Positions 12,360 through 24,335 of a DNA stretch of 64,000 nt are shown here, piece after piece (positions within the stretch are counted from its first letter, which is position 1; each line of letters opens with the position of its first letter). A program made the position numbers and the translations under genes. The notes under the pieces were generated by a model. That model worked only from the letters and a program-made list of their open reading frames with translations, was not told the DNA's origin and ran no database searches. Source of the stretch: Eucalyptus grandis (lineage: Eukaryota > Streptophyta > Magnoliopsida > Myrtales > Myrtaceae); the NCBI RefSeq assembly GCF_016545825.1, contig NC_052618.1:52171331-52235330 (forward strand), given 5' to 3'.

Positions 12360-12545
12360 TACGCGCGTTTCACGGAAAATGAATGATTTGCAAAACATAT
12401 TCCTTAAAATGATCATTTACATAGTTTACAAGAATGAATGAACAAAAAACATTTTCATTTCATCCATTATAATGTCTTGTTATGGATAATGAAAACATAT
12501 TCTACCGACTAATTATTTCGAGTAACACCTATCATCTCCATGATT
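12360..12545. mobile_element. Relic of the 8.66/21.36-kb MITE family
   Basis: The segment starts with a gtttcacggaaaatgaatgat-like terminus and contains aaaacattttcatttcat. This parallels the left part of the copy at 21355-21598, but the right terminal repeat is mutated or missing. A (GA)n run follows at 12613-12630. Confidence 0.4.
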
Positions 12546-13099
12546 AATAAATTATGTAGCCTTACTTTTCTTTTTCTTTTTCTTTTTTCTATTTGGAAAG
12601 AAAAGGACTCTAGAGAGAGAGAGAGAGAGTTGACGATCTGGATGAGTGAAGAAGGATCCTTTGTATTAAAATAATGTCCAAGGCCCAAGTGGTCCATCAA
12701 TCCTTGCATACGACTTTGTGAAGATGACCCGCACTTGGATTACACATGAGTAGGTGGGCATTGTTACATTGATTAGTTTCTGGATAAGTACTCGGTGTCT
12801 CAAAGTCCCTGAGGATCCATCATGCCTTCAAGCACTTAGCAGCATGCCCCATTCCCCTTTGGTTTCCAAAAACAATATAAAAATCAAGCAACGCTCTCAA
12901 AAGTGGTCATTCATTTAGGAAAATGCTGCAGAAAACTCATCAGATGCTGAATCTTGCTGCGTCGAGATCAAGGACACCTTCATCCATTCATTCTTCTTTT
13001 GAAAAAGTTCCGTCGTTCGATTAGAAGACTATTTGAAAGAGCAAATCGCCTATCGTGACCTACGTGAAAATCTTCCCACACGCCGATTGAATAATCAAT

Positions 13100-13630
13100 A
13101 AGTCCTATGCTTATTGTATGGAGGTCAGTTTAGTTTTAAATTTATTAATCGTGTCAATTTAGTTTTAAATATTTTTTACGATTTACGAATTTAGTCCTTA
13201 TAGTCAATTTTGTTCAAAAATTATTGACGTAAACCCTGTTATCATGGTCAATGCTAATGTGGATTTTTTTTGGAATTTTTTTAATTTTCATTTTTTTTCC
13301 ATTTTCTTTTCTCTTTGCTTGTGTTTGATACTTGATGGTGACTGGCGACCAACCATAGATAAAAAAAAAAAAAAAAGGAAAAAATAAATGAGAAGAAAAA
13401 ATGATTCATAAATTTTGATAGAAATTGTAAAAAATTGTTTACGTTAATGTAAGATGACTAGCGATGGTTGGCCAATCATGTGATGTAGCCGAAGTCAACT
13501 TTGGTAATGTTTGGCCAAAATTGATATTAAGGACTATATTGATAAATTGTCGGAAGATTTAAAGATTAAATTAATATAAATAAAAAATTTATAATTGAGT
13601 TGGTCATCTTATATTAATTTTAGGATTCCT
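13100..13630. mobile_element. Inverted-repeat non-coding DNA element, about 530 bp
   Basis: The left arm (…aatttagtccttatagtcaa near 13190) and the reverse complement of the right arm (…aatatagtccttaatatcaa, from 13520-13545) match over about 100 bases at each end. A shorter inner inverted pair (gcgaccaaccat / atggttggcc) faces a central A run. This is a foldback/MITE structure with no coding capacity. Confidence 0.6.
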
Positions 13631-14904
13631 TTTCCATTGTCTACATGAAAAAGGACAGGGGGGACTCATTTCAAGAACCTAGGAAAGCCCAATGCCCTAG
13701 ATATTCCACTGGTGTCAGATCACCTACTCTTTGATTATCCTGTTTAAAACCCAGAAACAGTCTTGCTTGCTTGCATTAGTCTAATATTGAAATAGTAATA
13801 GCCCAACTCTTTTACTTCCACATGGACCGTTCACTCACCACGAAATCACATGCTACTCATTAGTCAATTCTATCATGTCCGTCCTCTCATCTCTGACCAT
13901 TTTCTGTTCTCTCTCATCTCTTTCAATCAAAGTGCGCATGTGCTTGAACTTTTGATAATTAAGGGAGGAGATTAATTTGGCCTAGGACAAGTTATACGGT
14001 CCTGGATAATCAATATGATTTAGCTTCCAGGACAAGTGCGATGAACAATTCCCATCATTAGAATAGATGAGATTGCAAGAAACTCTCGTCTTCCCGTCTA
14101 CAGTTGGTTTGCGAAACACTCAATACTTATGAACACTTTATTAGACGAGCCAACTGTCTGAATTTAATCTCACCACTTGGAACTCGATCTTTACTTTATC
14201 ATTGGCTATTACAAAAAAGAAAAAGGAACACGTTAAAAGAAGAAGAAGAAGAAGAAGAAGAAGAAGAAATAGGACTAAAGCCAAACGGGAAAGTGTGGGA
14301 AAAGCTGCAAAACGATAATGATCAATTCTCAGTTAATTGAAATTAATCCCTCCACATTAATCGGGTAATCATCATCCCCGATTTTATTTAAATTGGACCC
14401 TCCGTACCCGGTCTTTCCCAAAGCGCTCGCCTTAATCCCGGATCCGAATTTGGAACCCCCTCCCTCCCCCACTCCATCTCTCTCTCTCTCTCTCTCTCCA
14501 CCGCTTTCTCTGCAACTGCCGAATTCCGCCAGTCTCTTCTTCCACTTCCTCCTCCTCCTCCTCCTCCTCCTCCTCTCGGCGTCGCCGACCGGAAAGCCTC
14601 CTCCTTTTCGCCTGAGAATCTCGCCTCCCGCCGGTATCGCGCCTCGGCTTCCGGCTTTCCTTCCTCCCCGCCCGCGAATCATGCCGAGCGTCGCCCGCGA
14701 CCCCTCGCCGGCGGGCCGAATCTCGAAGCGGACTGCGGCGGCGGCGACGGCGGCGGCGGCGACGTCACGCGGCGCAGCCACGCGCCGGGTGTGAAAAGGG
14801 TAAAGAAGAGGCGGAGGGAACTGATGATGTTCAGGTGCTGAAATCGCAGACAAGTTCTTCGAAGTTTGGTTTCTTTTTGGTTCCGGGAGAGGGTGGGGGA
14901 GAGG
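13631..14904 (+). promoter_or_regulatory. Upstream region and leader of the RING-H2 gene, with microsatellites
   Basis: Between the inverted-repeat element and the RING gene lie a (GAA)n run near 14237-14269, a (CT)n run near 14477-14498 and a (CCT)n run near 14546-14574. The 14.4-14.9 kb part is GC-rich, unlike the AT-rich flank, as expected for a plant promoter/5' UTR. CT-rich leaders are common in plant genes. I cannot place the transcription start. Confidence 0.45.
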
Positions 14905-17900
14905 ATGATATCTTCGGGGATAAACCTGGTGATGACGGTGATCGGGTTCGCGGTGAGCACCATGTTCATCGTCTTCGTCTGCACGCGCCTCATCTGCGCT
15001 CGGATTCAGCTCAACGCCTCTCGCCGCTCCTTCGCACTCGCCGGCCGATCCGATCTTGGCATTGTACGCGCTTCCATCTCTCTCTCTCTTCCCGCTATCT
15101 TCGTTTGAACTCGGCGGTGTTCGATTCTTCCCGTCGATTTCGCCACGATGGGTCTTGTACTTCCCACCGATTTGTTATTTGCTCCTTTTCCTTTCGAGCC
15201 TGACTCGGTTTCCGTACTCCACTTTCTCTTCCGCTGTCTCTAGATTACGCAAGAAGCCTTTTTTCTTAGTGCTTCTTTGACCGAATCTTTTCGTGCAGAA
15301 GCTTTTCTTTTCGAACTGGTGATTCTTATTGCTTCGAGATTTGGTGATTCTCTTATACTCTACTGATGTTCCTGAGGTGGATTCTTAAATTGTTCCTCAT
15401 GCATTGCTCCTAGACAATTCTTCTGCGCCGACTTGCAGAATGTGGAGCTTCAACGCAATCTTCCCCTTTTTATTTTCTTCTTCTTCTTCTTCTTTCCGGT
15501 TATTCTTTCTCAATTTTCGTTCGCCGTGGTGTTGGTTTTTGAGCATTTTACTATTTCACGCTAATTTGAATTTTAATAATGAAATTCCGCTTGTTATCGT
15601 CCTTTTCAACTACTTTGCTTCTTTTCGGACCAAAAGTTACCTGTCGTTTTGGTTTTCCTTGCATCTGTGTACCTTGATCTGTCCGTAATGAGGCTATGAA
15701 TGACAAAATTCAGCCCTTTATTTGTTGATACGTGAAAAATCTAAGCTTTTGGATCTAGAGATTAAAGCTGATGTTTGTAACTAAAGCCTCGTCTCCTTCT
15801 CTGAACAGCTAGAGCGGGGTTTACATGGTCTTGAACCTGTAGTGGTGTCTAAATTCCCGACGAAGAGATACAGCGACGAGTTCTTCTCCGAGGTCGACAA
15901 TTCTCAGTACGTTGCTTTCTTGATTATTTGATTTCTTCTGTTCTTGGGTAGTAGATAACTTTTATGGATCTCTAGTCTTCAAAGCTTGTCTATTTCTTCT
16001 ACAGTAGAAATGTTGCGAAGTTTACTCGGTTCATGATTAGGGTCCAACTAGTTCCTTTTAGATAAGGCGTCAGGAACATTTTGCGGGGATTGTCATAGTG
16101 CTATTACCATGGCATTTAGAGAATGATTTCTGAGGAGCTTTATTCGTTCTGAGGGACAGAACTGCGTGGGACCTTGAGAATATTGTACCTGATGTTCTGG
16201 AAAGTAAAGTTCCATGATTTTGCTTCGGGACAAACCTTTGGCATAAAGTTCCTTCCGTAGCATAGGATCACATGGATCTCATGGTTCTGCCAATCCCTGC
16301 TTGCCCACTACTTTGTTTCAATAGATAGGTTTCTTTTGTCAGAAATCACTTTTAATCAAGGAGTCTGGGCTCCCCAACTTTTCAACCAGGTTATAGTTTA
16401 GCAAGGTCCTCGCAGCCAAGCTAGCTCTGCAGCAACAGCATGCTCTTATGCCCCTAAGCAGATCATGGACTTGGACAGTTTCTTGCATTTTTCCGGAACT
16501 GGTTCATCATACTCTATACATTCTTCATTGGGCTCAAATTTAGTTTAGACGTTTTAGATCAACTTTGCTTGCAAGTAAATTTGAATTTCTTGAAAAAGAT
16601 ACTAAGTACTAGAGCAAGAGCAAATTTGTTTATCCACACTGTTGACTCTACAACTGAATTATTATATTGTTTTATGACAGTTTATTCATTGTGGATTCTG
16701 TCTTCCCATTTGCTATTGTTCATCTCAGAACACTTCAAACTTTTTGAGCATTATTAGGATGATGATGCTTGTCACATACTAAGGCTTTCTTTAGGTTTGA
16801 AATTAATGGCTCTATCGGTTGTGAAGTATGGCCATTAGGAAGCCATTGCTAATGTTAGTTTGGCTAAGTATTTTGAGGTTGAAATAACAATTACTGAAAG
16901 ACCTGAATGGGACTGTGAATTGGAGGATTAGGAAAATGAAAGACTACTTTACCTCAAAATATCAATTCAAGAATTTTTGAATAGTTTGGCCATGTGAAGA
17001 ATATAAAACTCGAATTCCTCTTCATAAAATTGAGCAAGGAATAATAGAATTTTGTGGAGATTAAACCAACTTTTCCTTTGCCGGATGAAAAGCAAATGTA
17101 ATATGTTGTCATTCTAAGCAACTAATAGAAATAATTTATCACAGACAGTTCAGTGAGATCGGAAAGAAAATGAATCAACTAATGCTTCTTTGGTGCAACA
17201 TATTGTTCTAATTGCCCTGTTCAAGAGCCAGGCTTGTTTATGACTTTTCTGTTGTTACATACTGGTTCATAAAGCTAACATTTTCTTCACAATACTCATT
17301 TATTTTGGCGAACCATGAAATTGCAAGATGATACGATATCTACTTCTTTAGAAGGTATATATTTGATAAGAGAGGCATTTATATAACTCAATACTAAAGC
17401 TCTTTGGAAAGATCTGTGGAAAACATTAGTGTCTTTAGGCATCTAGAAACTCATATGAACATGGCACGTCGAGAAATTTTGATTTTGCATGTTTAAACTG
17501 GCTGTCGTGTTGCATCTTTCAGACCCTTTTTCTCTTTTTTGGAGGGATGTAGCTTGTACTCACACCTTCTCCTTTTAGCTGCTAAATGGTTGGATTTAGT
17601 TGGCTTGTACTGCCACATGTGGGTCAAAAAGCCATATGTGTTATGCCTTAGATCTTTGAGTTTGGTTGTTCTTGTAGCCAGGTAGACGATATTACAATTG
17701 TAAGGCAATTCTGTGTCTCGCTATCTCAGTATGTTGTGGCAACTGTGGTGATTGCAATTGTGATTCTTACAATGTCATAGGTGTCATTGTGGTAGCTTAT
17801 CACGTTGTTGGTATAGCCCATTGCTTTGTAGTTTGCTCGTAGTATGTGGGGAATTGATGTTGTCACCCTTTAAACCTCTTCTAAGTTTTAAGGTCATTAA

Positions 17901-18600
17901 CAAGTCGATGAGAAGTGAATCGCTCGAGGTATTGCTAAATATTAATTGGTGGCAAGCAAGCAGCTGGCTCCCTTTCTTTTGCTGTACATTAGTGTTGACC
18001 ATTCTTTCCAGTCACACATCAGAACCCTGACAAAATGATACTGCATTTGGAATTTAAATACCAGCTGTTTGTTCTCTCTTTCCATGCTAATCACTGACAT
18101 TCTTGATGTTTATATGGTTGCATTAACATGTTCTCACTATTGCACGTGTTGGTTTGAAATTGTAATGCAGATGCACTGTTTGTTTGGCTGAATACCATCA
18201 CGAAGACATGCTGCGTATCCTTCCCAGTTGTGGGCATTCTTTCCATGCTACTTGTATAGACATATGGCTTCAGCAGCATTCCACGTGTCCGGTCTGCCGA
18301 ATTTCATTAAGAGAGTTTTCGGACAAGAAGCGTTCAATGCAACCTTTATTTAGTTCAGCTCTTCGACCTCATCGAGGCATGGAGACTGTGCGTGTGCACT
18401 CCCCTCATTGTCCATTGGCTGCTCACAACTTCACGTCAAGAGCCAACTACGCCCATAGGATGGACCCCATACGAGAGGATCGATTTGCAACCATGGAAGG
18501 TAGATCAGAACCTGGAGAGAGCATCCACACATTGGATGAGCCTGGTCAGTTTTCAAAAGATAAAGGAAATGCGCACACAGAAAGCCAATCTAATGCATGA
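14905..18600 (+). CDS. ATL-type RING-H2 E3 ubiquitin ligase (3 exons)
   Basis: Exons 14905-15063, 15809-15906 and 18171-18600 join in phase to 228 codons. All introns are GT-AG. An N-terminal hydrophobic helix (about residues 8-28, ending [11 protein letters not shown]) predicts membrane anchoring. Residues about 60-70 ([12 protein letters not shown]) fit the GLD motif of ATL proteins. The RING-H2 finger has all eight ligands: C87, C90, C106, H108, H111, C114, C125 and C128, with W118 before the last pair. The family transfers ubiquitin from an E2 to membrane-associated or other targets. The C-terminal 90 residues are low-complexity and of unknown role. An in-frame ATG at 14866 could add 13 residues; I prefer 14905 because the added peptide is Arg/Glu-rich and unlike ATL N termini. 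Intron 2 is long (2264 bases) and part of it is duplicated at 23.7 kb. Confidence 0.88.
16190..16745 (+). repeat. Intron-2 segment of the RING gene, duplicated at 23706-24236
   Basis: This stretch begins tctggaaagtaaagttccat and contains gatcatggacttggacagtt. It aligns almost base for base with 23706-24236. A second short block of the same intron, 18005-18105 (tcacacatcagaaccc ... ctgtttgttctctctttcc), continues the match at 24237-24335. Confidence 0.85.
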
Positions 18601-19685
18601 CAATCTTGGGATGAAGAGCTAGCCAGACTCTCTTAGACCGAAAACTATAAGATATAGGTCCACCCAAGAAAGGATCATTCTCGAAACTTCGTTGCTGCTG
18701 TCTCTCGAGGGTTCTCACATATGTTGTAAATATGGTAAAAAGTCTTTTTCCTAATATTTGTTGATCTCCCTTAGCATTATTAGTTAATTGGTGGGGCAGT
18801 TTTGTTTAGCTCAGTTGTAGAACATGGTGGTTTCTATCAGTGGTGGACTGGTGATTTTCTTTCCTCTCATTGGGTCCACTCTTCTGACTTTCCCAATTAC
18901 CTCTGATTTACTCCATAATCTCCACAACAGCTGTATCATCAGTGGGCCTTGCTCTTTTACTCGACAAGAGCGCTGTATCACCTCCTTTTTGGTTGTGCTA
19001 AGTCTCGATGTTTTCAGCAGCTTGCTACAGTATTTTCTATCCATGTAAATCTTGATGTGGCTCCACCCAAAATATGATTACGATCTTCGGAGAAGTCAGA
19101 TTCGGTTTTCCGGTGTACCTAGCCGCCTTTTCTCTTTACCTGAGAGAAAGCAGACACTGGATGATTGATTCTATGTTCTCTTCCATTTGTAAAGCACTAT
19201 CGTTTGTTTCTATCTCCAGGACGAGCTTTCGTTTATAGTAGACATTTGTGTGGGACTCTCATGTACCCTTATTTGACAGGCTTCATGACAATTCTTTTAT
19301 TGTACGCGATTCCATGTTGGGGGCACTGGGCATATGAAAGGCAATTCTTTTATGGTAAACAGTGCTTATATGTGCCTTGTTGGAGAAAGTCGAATGGCAT
19401 TTTGCCACCACTCCAATATGAAATTTCTACTGCCACTTCCGAATTTAAGTTGGATTGCCTGATACCTTCCGTTGTTGGAGTAAGTACCAACGGTCTGATT
19501 TGAGGTTTCCTAAGAATTGACTTGAGAAATTCTCTATTTCGCATCTCAGAAAAAGGAATGATTCCTCCGACTTAAGATTGATTTTAAATTCAGATAACGT
19601 GTGAGATCACACCAATAGCAATCCTCTTTTATTTTCCTTGACGACGAAAAGAACAATAACCACTGAGCCAAAATGAAGGAACTAT
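18601..19685 (+). other. RING-gene 3' region and spacer to the B3-like repeats
   Basis: No further exon is visible. Part of this stretch, about 19230-19330 (containing tttgacaggcttcatgaca), reappears at about 24690-24790, so it belongs to the duplicated block. The region probably contains the 3' UTR of the RING gene. Confidence 0.5.
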
Positions 19686-19949
19686 TCGCTCTATGACAGA
19701 ATATAACGGAAGACATTTTCTTTGATCAGCGTATAAACCAAAGAATAGTTGCTAAAACTGCTTCATGCATTTGCTTCTAAGTCGGTCCACCTCCTCCATG
19801 CATTCTGATTTCGTGTTTCCACTTCAGTGTCTTCATGCGCAATGCAGGCTTCACACAGATGGCAACTCTTTCTCCCTATATGAGAGCCGAGCCCCGTCAC
19901 ATATCGTCTCACATTCAGAGATAATAATACTCGAAATCAGAGGATTGCC

Positions 19950-20505
19950 GTGGGGGTGTTCGCACTCCCTCAGCCTGATAAGATTCTTGACTACCCGCAA
20001 AATGGGGAACTGGTATACCTCTTTAGGAAGGAGTTGACAGGCAGTGATGTAGAGAGAGGGCTAATCCTCACCGAGCTGTCGAACTTCCACCTCAGAAATC
20101 TTCCGAGGCCTCTGCTCGATGCCATCGCCGGGGACGGACTGATAGTCTGGTGTTCCACACCAGCTATACACCACAGCGGCATTGTACTGAGAAACAACCC
20201 AGATATGACCCGTTACTTCCGGTTCCGGAAACTGGGTTGGGACCAAATTGTGGCCGAGAATCGATTTCTCGTTGGACAAGAAATCGATTGCTGGTATCTG
20301 TATGATCCAGAGGACGGTACGCATGGCAAGTTGAGCTTTCTGATCCGACCAGTAAGAATAAAGTCAGGCAAATTTCCATGCAAACGTAACAAAACATCTT
20401 GACTGGGTTGGTTCTCGTCATGACATGCGCTGCATGCAGGTTGGCGACTCTGTGGTACCTCATGAAGCTGCTTCAGGAGGAACGGCAACATCAAGTCAAA
20501 GCTAA
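19950..20505 (+). pseudogene. B3-like gene, copy 1 (start codon lost)
   Basis: Two exons (19950-20351 and 20440-20505) keep an open frame for about 155 codons with a good GT-AG intron, but there is no ATG. Where copies 2 and 3 read ATG-GC(G/T), this copy reads ATT-GCC followed by GTG. The first upstream in-frame codon of note is a stop at 19881-19883. Protein features match copy 2: LTGSDVERGL, a central LIVWC, GWDQIV, GQEIDCW. The rest is intact, so loss is recent, or a non-AUG start or an upstream spliced exon is used. Domain call: B3-like DNA-binding fold, moderate confidence. Confidence 0.6.
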
Positions 20506-21354
20506 AAGAGGATCAGCATTCTGAACAATGCCAGATAATATTTGACGCGATAGATTGCTAGTTTTCTTTCTGTTCTTTCAGTTTGTGTTGATCCTTCACT
20601 ACCATTTGATTGAGACAAAGACAGCGTTTTGGGTGAGAATGTTAATAGGCAGAAAATCTGGTAAGAAAGCTCTTTCTTCTTGAGTTTGGACTTCTAGGAA
20701 TGACATACGTGCGTCGTACATTTTCACTTGCCCTCGACGCTGATACAAAATACTCCGAATCAGTCGAGGGTAGAAGATGATCCCCAAGCTTAGTTAAAAG
20801 TGCGAGTGCTCAAAAGTTGGTGTTCAAATCCTAATCTTAGAAACACGAAGCACGATTTTGGTGAGGTGAAACAAGCGTGACATGAAGATTTGAGCACAAA
20901 ATCTGCTGCTTTGATATCGCAGAGATTCCATGTGAGACATGTCTATACACCAAAGTTTTAAGCTACAAAAAGATGATGTCTTCATAATCTAATACTTCAA
21001 CAAAAATAAGTATTGACATTTTGCAAATAGTGTCCAACCTGAGTAGTTCAAGAATTTAATGGTACTGAGGAAATTCAAAAGTCGCCAAAACCCAATCTAA
21101 GTAGTTCATGAAGTCAAAATAAATAGTTGGAGCGTACAACAAAAGTTGAATACCTTAACCTGAGATAGTTAGCCTCCTCTCTTATTTTCTTCTTCTTCTT
21201 TTTTTTTTTTTCCTTTTTATTTTTGAAGCTACCTTTATTGTTCAAAGATAGTTGTTCTATTAAGTACTCACACTAAATCAATGTGAATATTATTACCTTA
21301 CGTCGGCCAACACCATTACCTTAATAAGGAGATAATGAGGAAAATTTTCTTTAA
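20506..21354. other. Downstream flank of B3-like copy 1, shared with copy 3
   Basis: From about 20588 to 21060 the sequence (for example atcctaatcttagaaac near 20830) aligns with 26140-26560 behind copy 3. No gene is visible. The rest is AT-rich, with a CTT/T run at about 21190-21215. Confidence 0.6.
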
Positions 21355-21598
21355 TTTTGAGTGCATTTGTTTCGTGAAAAATTAATGATTTGGAAAACAT
21401 TTTCTTGAAAACAATCACTTACAAAAAATGAGCAAACAAATTATTATTTTTTATTATCTACAAAAATGTTTAGATATAGATTGTTATCGATAATGATATA
21501 ATTTTTATTTGTTAATTATTTCAAGCAGTACAATTGATTATTTTCAGGAAAATGTTTTTCAAATTATTCATTTTTCATAAAATAAGTGGAGCCTTCAT
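21355..21598. mobile_element. MITE with long terminal inverted repeats
   Basis: The left end (gcatttgtttcgtgaaaaat ... ggaaaacattttcttgaaaa) and the reverse complement of the right end (ccacttattttatgaaaaat ... gaaaaacattttcctgaaaa) form inverted repeats of about 65 bases around an AT-rich centre, total about 245 bp. No protein is encoded. Relatives in this window lie at 8664-8851 and 12360-12545, and the terminus near 8240-8297 is similar. Confidence 0.75.
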
Positions 21599-22030
21599 GT
21601 ACGAAATAATTTTATTGTTCTCCATAAGACAAAGCTTCACATACAACCTATTTAATTTATATTAATATTCTAGATGATAATTTCACAATCAGTGTTTTAT
21701 TCGGACAGGGTAGCATATCTTACACCGACTAATCAAGAATGAAAATCAAGATTTGCCTCAAAATTGTAGCAAACAGTGCTGGACAGTTAAATCAGTCGAA
21801 GATCACGATATACCTATAACCGATTAAACTACTATTTGACATGATGCTACCGACTATTTTAATCAATTTATGTTGCCACCGCAGAATCCCTTTCCCAAAA
21901 GACAACCCCAAGATCAAATGTATGATCCTGCTTAATGTAACCATACGTGGATAAGCAACCGAGAGTGACATCTCTTGCAATTATACAGCTCTAGGAAACA
22001 TATCTCTTTACTTTATACGTGAAGTTATCA
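21599..22030. other. AT-rich spacer between B3-like copies 1 and 2
   Basis: No gene seen. It may include sequence belonging to the LTR-like insertion that follows. Confidence 0.4.
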
Positions 22031-22520
22031 TGAAAATTGCACTCGGGACCAATCTCCCGTTACGAAATCGCACGTCGATTTCAGAAAAATAACGCTAGCA
22101 AACAATTCACCAAGCAGAATATAATAATAAAATAACAGAATTAGATGAACACGTCAGAAAATTTGTTATCGAAGTTCACCCAAATCTGGGCTACATCTCC
22201 GTGTAGAGGCACTCTGCGAATCCACTAGACTTCGAAAAAGTTGGAATACAACGACGACACTCAAGATTAAGACACAAAGAGATTGAGAACACCCATCAAG
22301 AAAAAACTCATTTTTTTCTTCTCTCTTTTTCTTGCCTTTCTATTTCCTTTTTCAGGGTCTTGCCATCGCTAATATAAAGGTATCACTTTTTTAACTTAAA
22401 AGCAAATCTAATAGAAAAGACAAAAAAAGCCTCTAAAAACAAATATTTGGCTTCATCTATAATCTCCCTAGCCCGGTCATTGCCACTGGGACTGGATTGG
22501 ACTGGACTGGACCTGACCAT
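22031..22520 (-). mobile_element. Probable solo Ty1-copia LTR, antisense
   Basis: Read on the minus strand, the region contains gtggattcgcagagtgcctc, then a block about an armoured 'cacggagatgtagccc' and tgggtgaacttcgataac, words typical of the R/U5 part of plant Ty1-copia LTRs. No internal coding region is present, so a solo LTR is likely. It sits where the match between the B3-like units begins again (about 22525). Exact ends are uncertain. Confidence 0.4.
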
Positions 22521-22789
22521 GCCCGCTCTATGACAGAACATAAACGAAAGACATTTTCTTTGATCAGCGTATAAACCAAAGACAGAATAGTTGTTAAAAC
22601 TGCCTCATGCATTTGCTTCTGAGTCCGTCCACCTTCTCATGCATTCTGATTTCGTGTTTCGACTCCAGTGTCTTCATGCGCAATGCAAGCTCACACAGAT
22701 GGCAACTCTTTCTTCCTTTAGAAGAGCCGAGCCTCGTAACATATCGTCTCGTATTCAGAGACAATACTTCTTGAGATAAGATGCTAGTG

Positions 22790-23377
22790 ATGGCGGGTGT
22801 TCCCCTCCCTCAACCTGACAAGATTCTCAACTACCCGCAAAATGGGGAGCTGAAATATCTCTTCAGGAAGAAGTTGACAGGCAGTGACGTTAAGAGAGGG
22901 TTAGCCCTCACCGCATATTCGAACTACCACCTGAGAAATCTTCCAAGGCCACTGCTCGATGTCATCGCCAGGGATGGACTGATGGTCTGGTGTTACACAC
23001 CAGCTGTCCACCACAGCGGCATCGTATTAAAAGACAATCCAGATATGACCAGTTTCCGGTTCCAGAAATCTGCTTGGGACGAAATTGTCGTCGCGAATCA
23101 ATTCCACGTTGGACAGGAAATCGATTGCTGGTGTCTATATGATGCGGAGGATGGTCTGCATGGAAATTTGAGGCTTCTGATCCAACCGGTAAGAATCGAG
23201 TTAGTTTTCATGCGAATATACCATAAGATCTTGACTAGGGTGGTTTTTCTCCCGGGATTTAATGCACTGTAATTCAAAACGAGGCCGAGTCATACTATGC
23301 CCTGCATACAGGTTGGCGACCATGTGGTACCTCAGGAAGCTACTTCAGGAGAAACAGCAACATCAAGTCAAAGTTAA
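22790..23377 (+). CDS. Small B3-like protein, copy 2 (open reading frame intact)
   Basis: Exons 22790-23188 and 23312-23377 join in phase to 154 codons; the intron is GT-AG. I chose ATG 22790 because it aligns with the ATG of copy 3; an ATG three codons earlier (22781) is also in frame. Residues about 27-115 run KKLTGSDVKRG ... LPRPLLD ... GLMVWC ... SAWDEIVVANQF ... GQEIDCW. This is the order of conserved positions in plant B3 domains (K-LT-SDV at the start, G/SAW--IV--N and G-EI--W at the end). B3 proteins bind DNA, but this one is short and has no second domain. The tail is Ser/Thr-rich (VGDHVVPQEA...). It is the only one of three copies with both a start and an unbroken frame. I am fairly sure of the exons and less sure of the family. 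Confidence 0.6.
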
Positions 23378-23705
23378 ACAGGATCAGGATTCTGAATAAT
23401 GCTAGAATATATTTGACGCTGAATGATAGATTGCTAGTTTTCTTTCTGTTCTTTCGGTTTGTGGGTCCTTGGCTTTGAAAGTTGATGATAAATTAAGCCT
23501 GATTATCTGAAGAATTAGACTACTGACTTGCACCCCTGAGTTTTCCTGCTTCATAAATTGCTTCAAGCGTGCGAAGCATTGGTATCGCATCCCTGAGTTT
23601 TCCTTTTTTCTTTTTATCACGTAAAAAATGAAAATACCCCAATAGAAAAGAATACTCATCATCAACATTATTTCAAGAAAGATGGGCATCTCTTTTTCTT
23701 CACTT
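23378..23705 (+). other. Downstream flank of B3-like copy 2
   Basis: The segment around 23470-23570 (gataaattaagcctgattat... ccctgagttttcctgcttcat) matches the flank of copy 3 at about 25755-25850. No gene is seen. The match shows that the duplicated unit extends past the gene. Confidence 0.55.
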
Positions 23706-24335
23706 CTGGAAAGTAAAGTTCCATTATTTTGCTTCAGGACGAAACTTTAGATGAAGTCCCTTCCACAGCATACTCATTTAGGATTAAATGGATCTTATGC
23801 TTCTGCCAACCTCCGCTTGCCTACCACTTTGTTTCTACAGAAAGGTTTCTCTTGTCAGAACACACTTTTACTCCCCAGTCTGGGCTCCCCTACTTCTCAA
23901 CCATGTCATCAGTTTAGAAAGGTCCCCTACTTGTGCAGCAGTTAGCTCTGGAGTATCAGCATGCTGTTATGCCCTTATGCAGACCATGGACTTGGACAGT
24001 TTCTTGGATTTGTTCGGACCCTGTGTCATCATACTCTGGAAATTCTTGATCGGGCTCAGATTTTGTCAAGAAGTTTTTGATCACCTTAGTTTTTAGTAAA
24101 TTTGAATCTCTTAAAAACGGTTCGAAGACTAAAGCAAGAGCAAAACTGTTGATTTTAGCCATTGAATCTACGACAGAATCAACTAAATTGTTTCGGAACA
24201 GTTTACCTATTGTGGGTTCTGTCTTTCCCATTTTTTTCGGTCACACATCAGAACCCTTCATAAGGCAAATACTGCACCTAAGATTCAAATATCAGCTGTT
24301 TGTTCTCTCTTTCCATCCTAATCACTGACAATCCC
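23706..24335 (+). repeat. Partial copy of RING-gene intron 2
   Basis: Bases 23706-24236 align with intron-2 sequence 16190-16745 and 24237-24335 with 18005-18105, so the copy lacks about 1.3 kb of the original intron. None of the RING exon 3 sequence (18171-18600) follows; the match to the locus resumes only near 24690, which pairs with 19230. The fragment has no coding role of its own. Confidence 0.85.

Noticed and set aside
14329..14853. Minus-strand 174-codon ORF opposite the RING-gene leader
   Set aside because: Made of translated CT/CCT microsatellites and GC-rich leader; no domain and no splice or family support.
21599..22030. A full LTR retrotransposon between the B3-like copies
   Set aside because: No internal domains seen; only the LTR-like part from about 22031 is supported, so I call a probable solo LTR.
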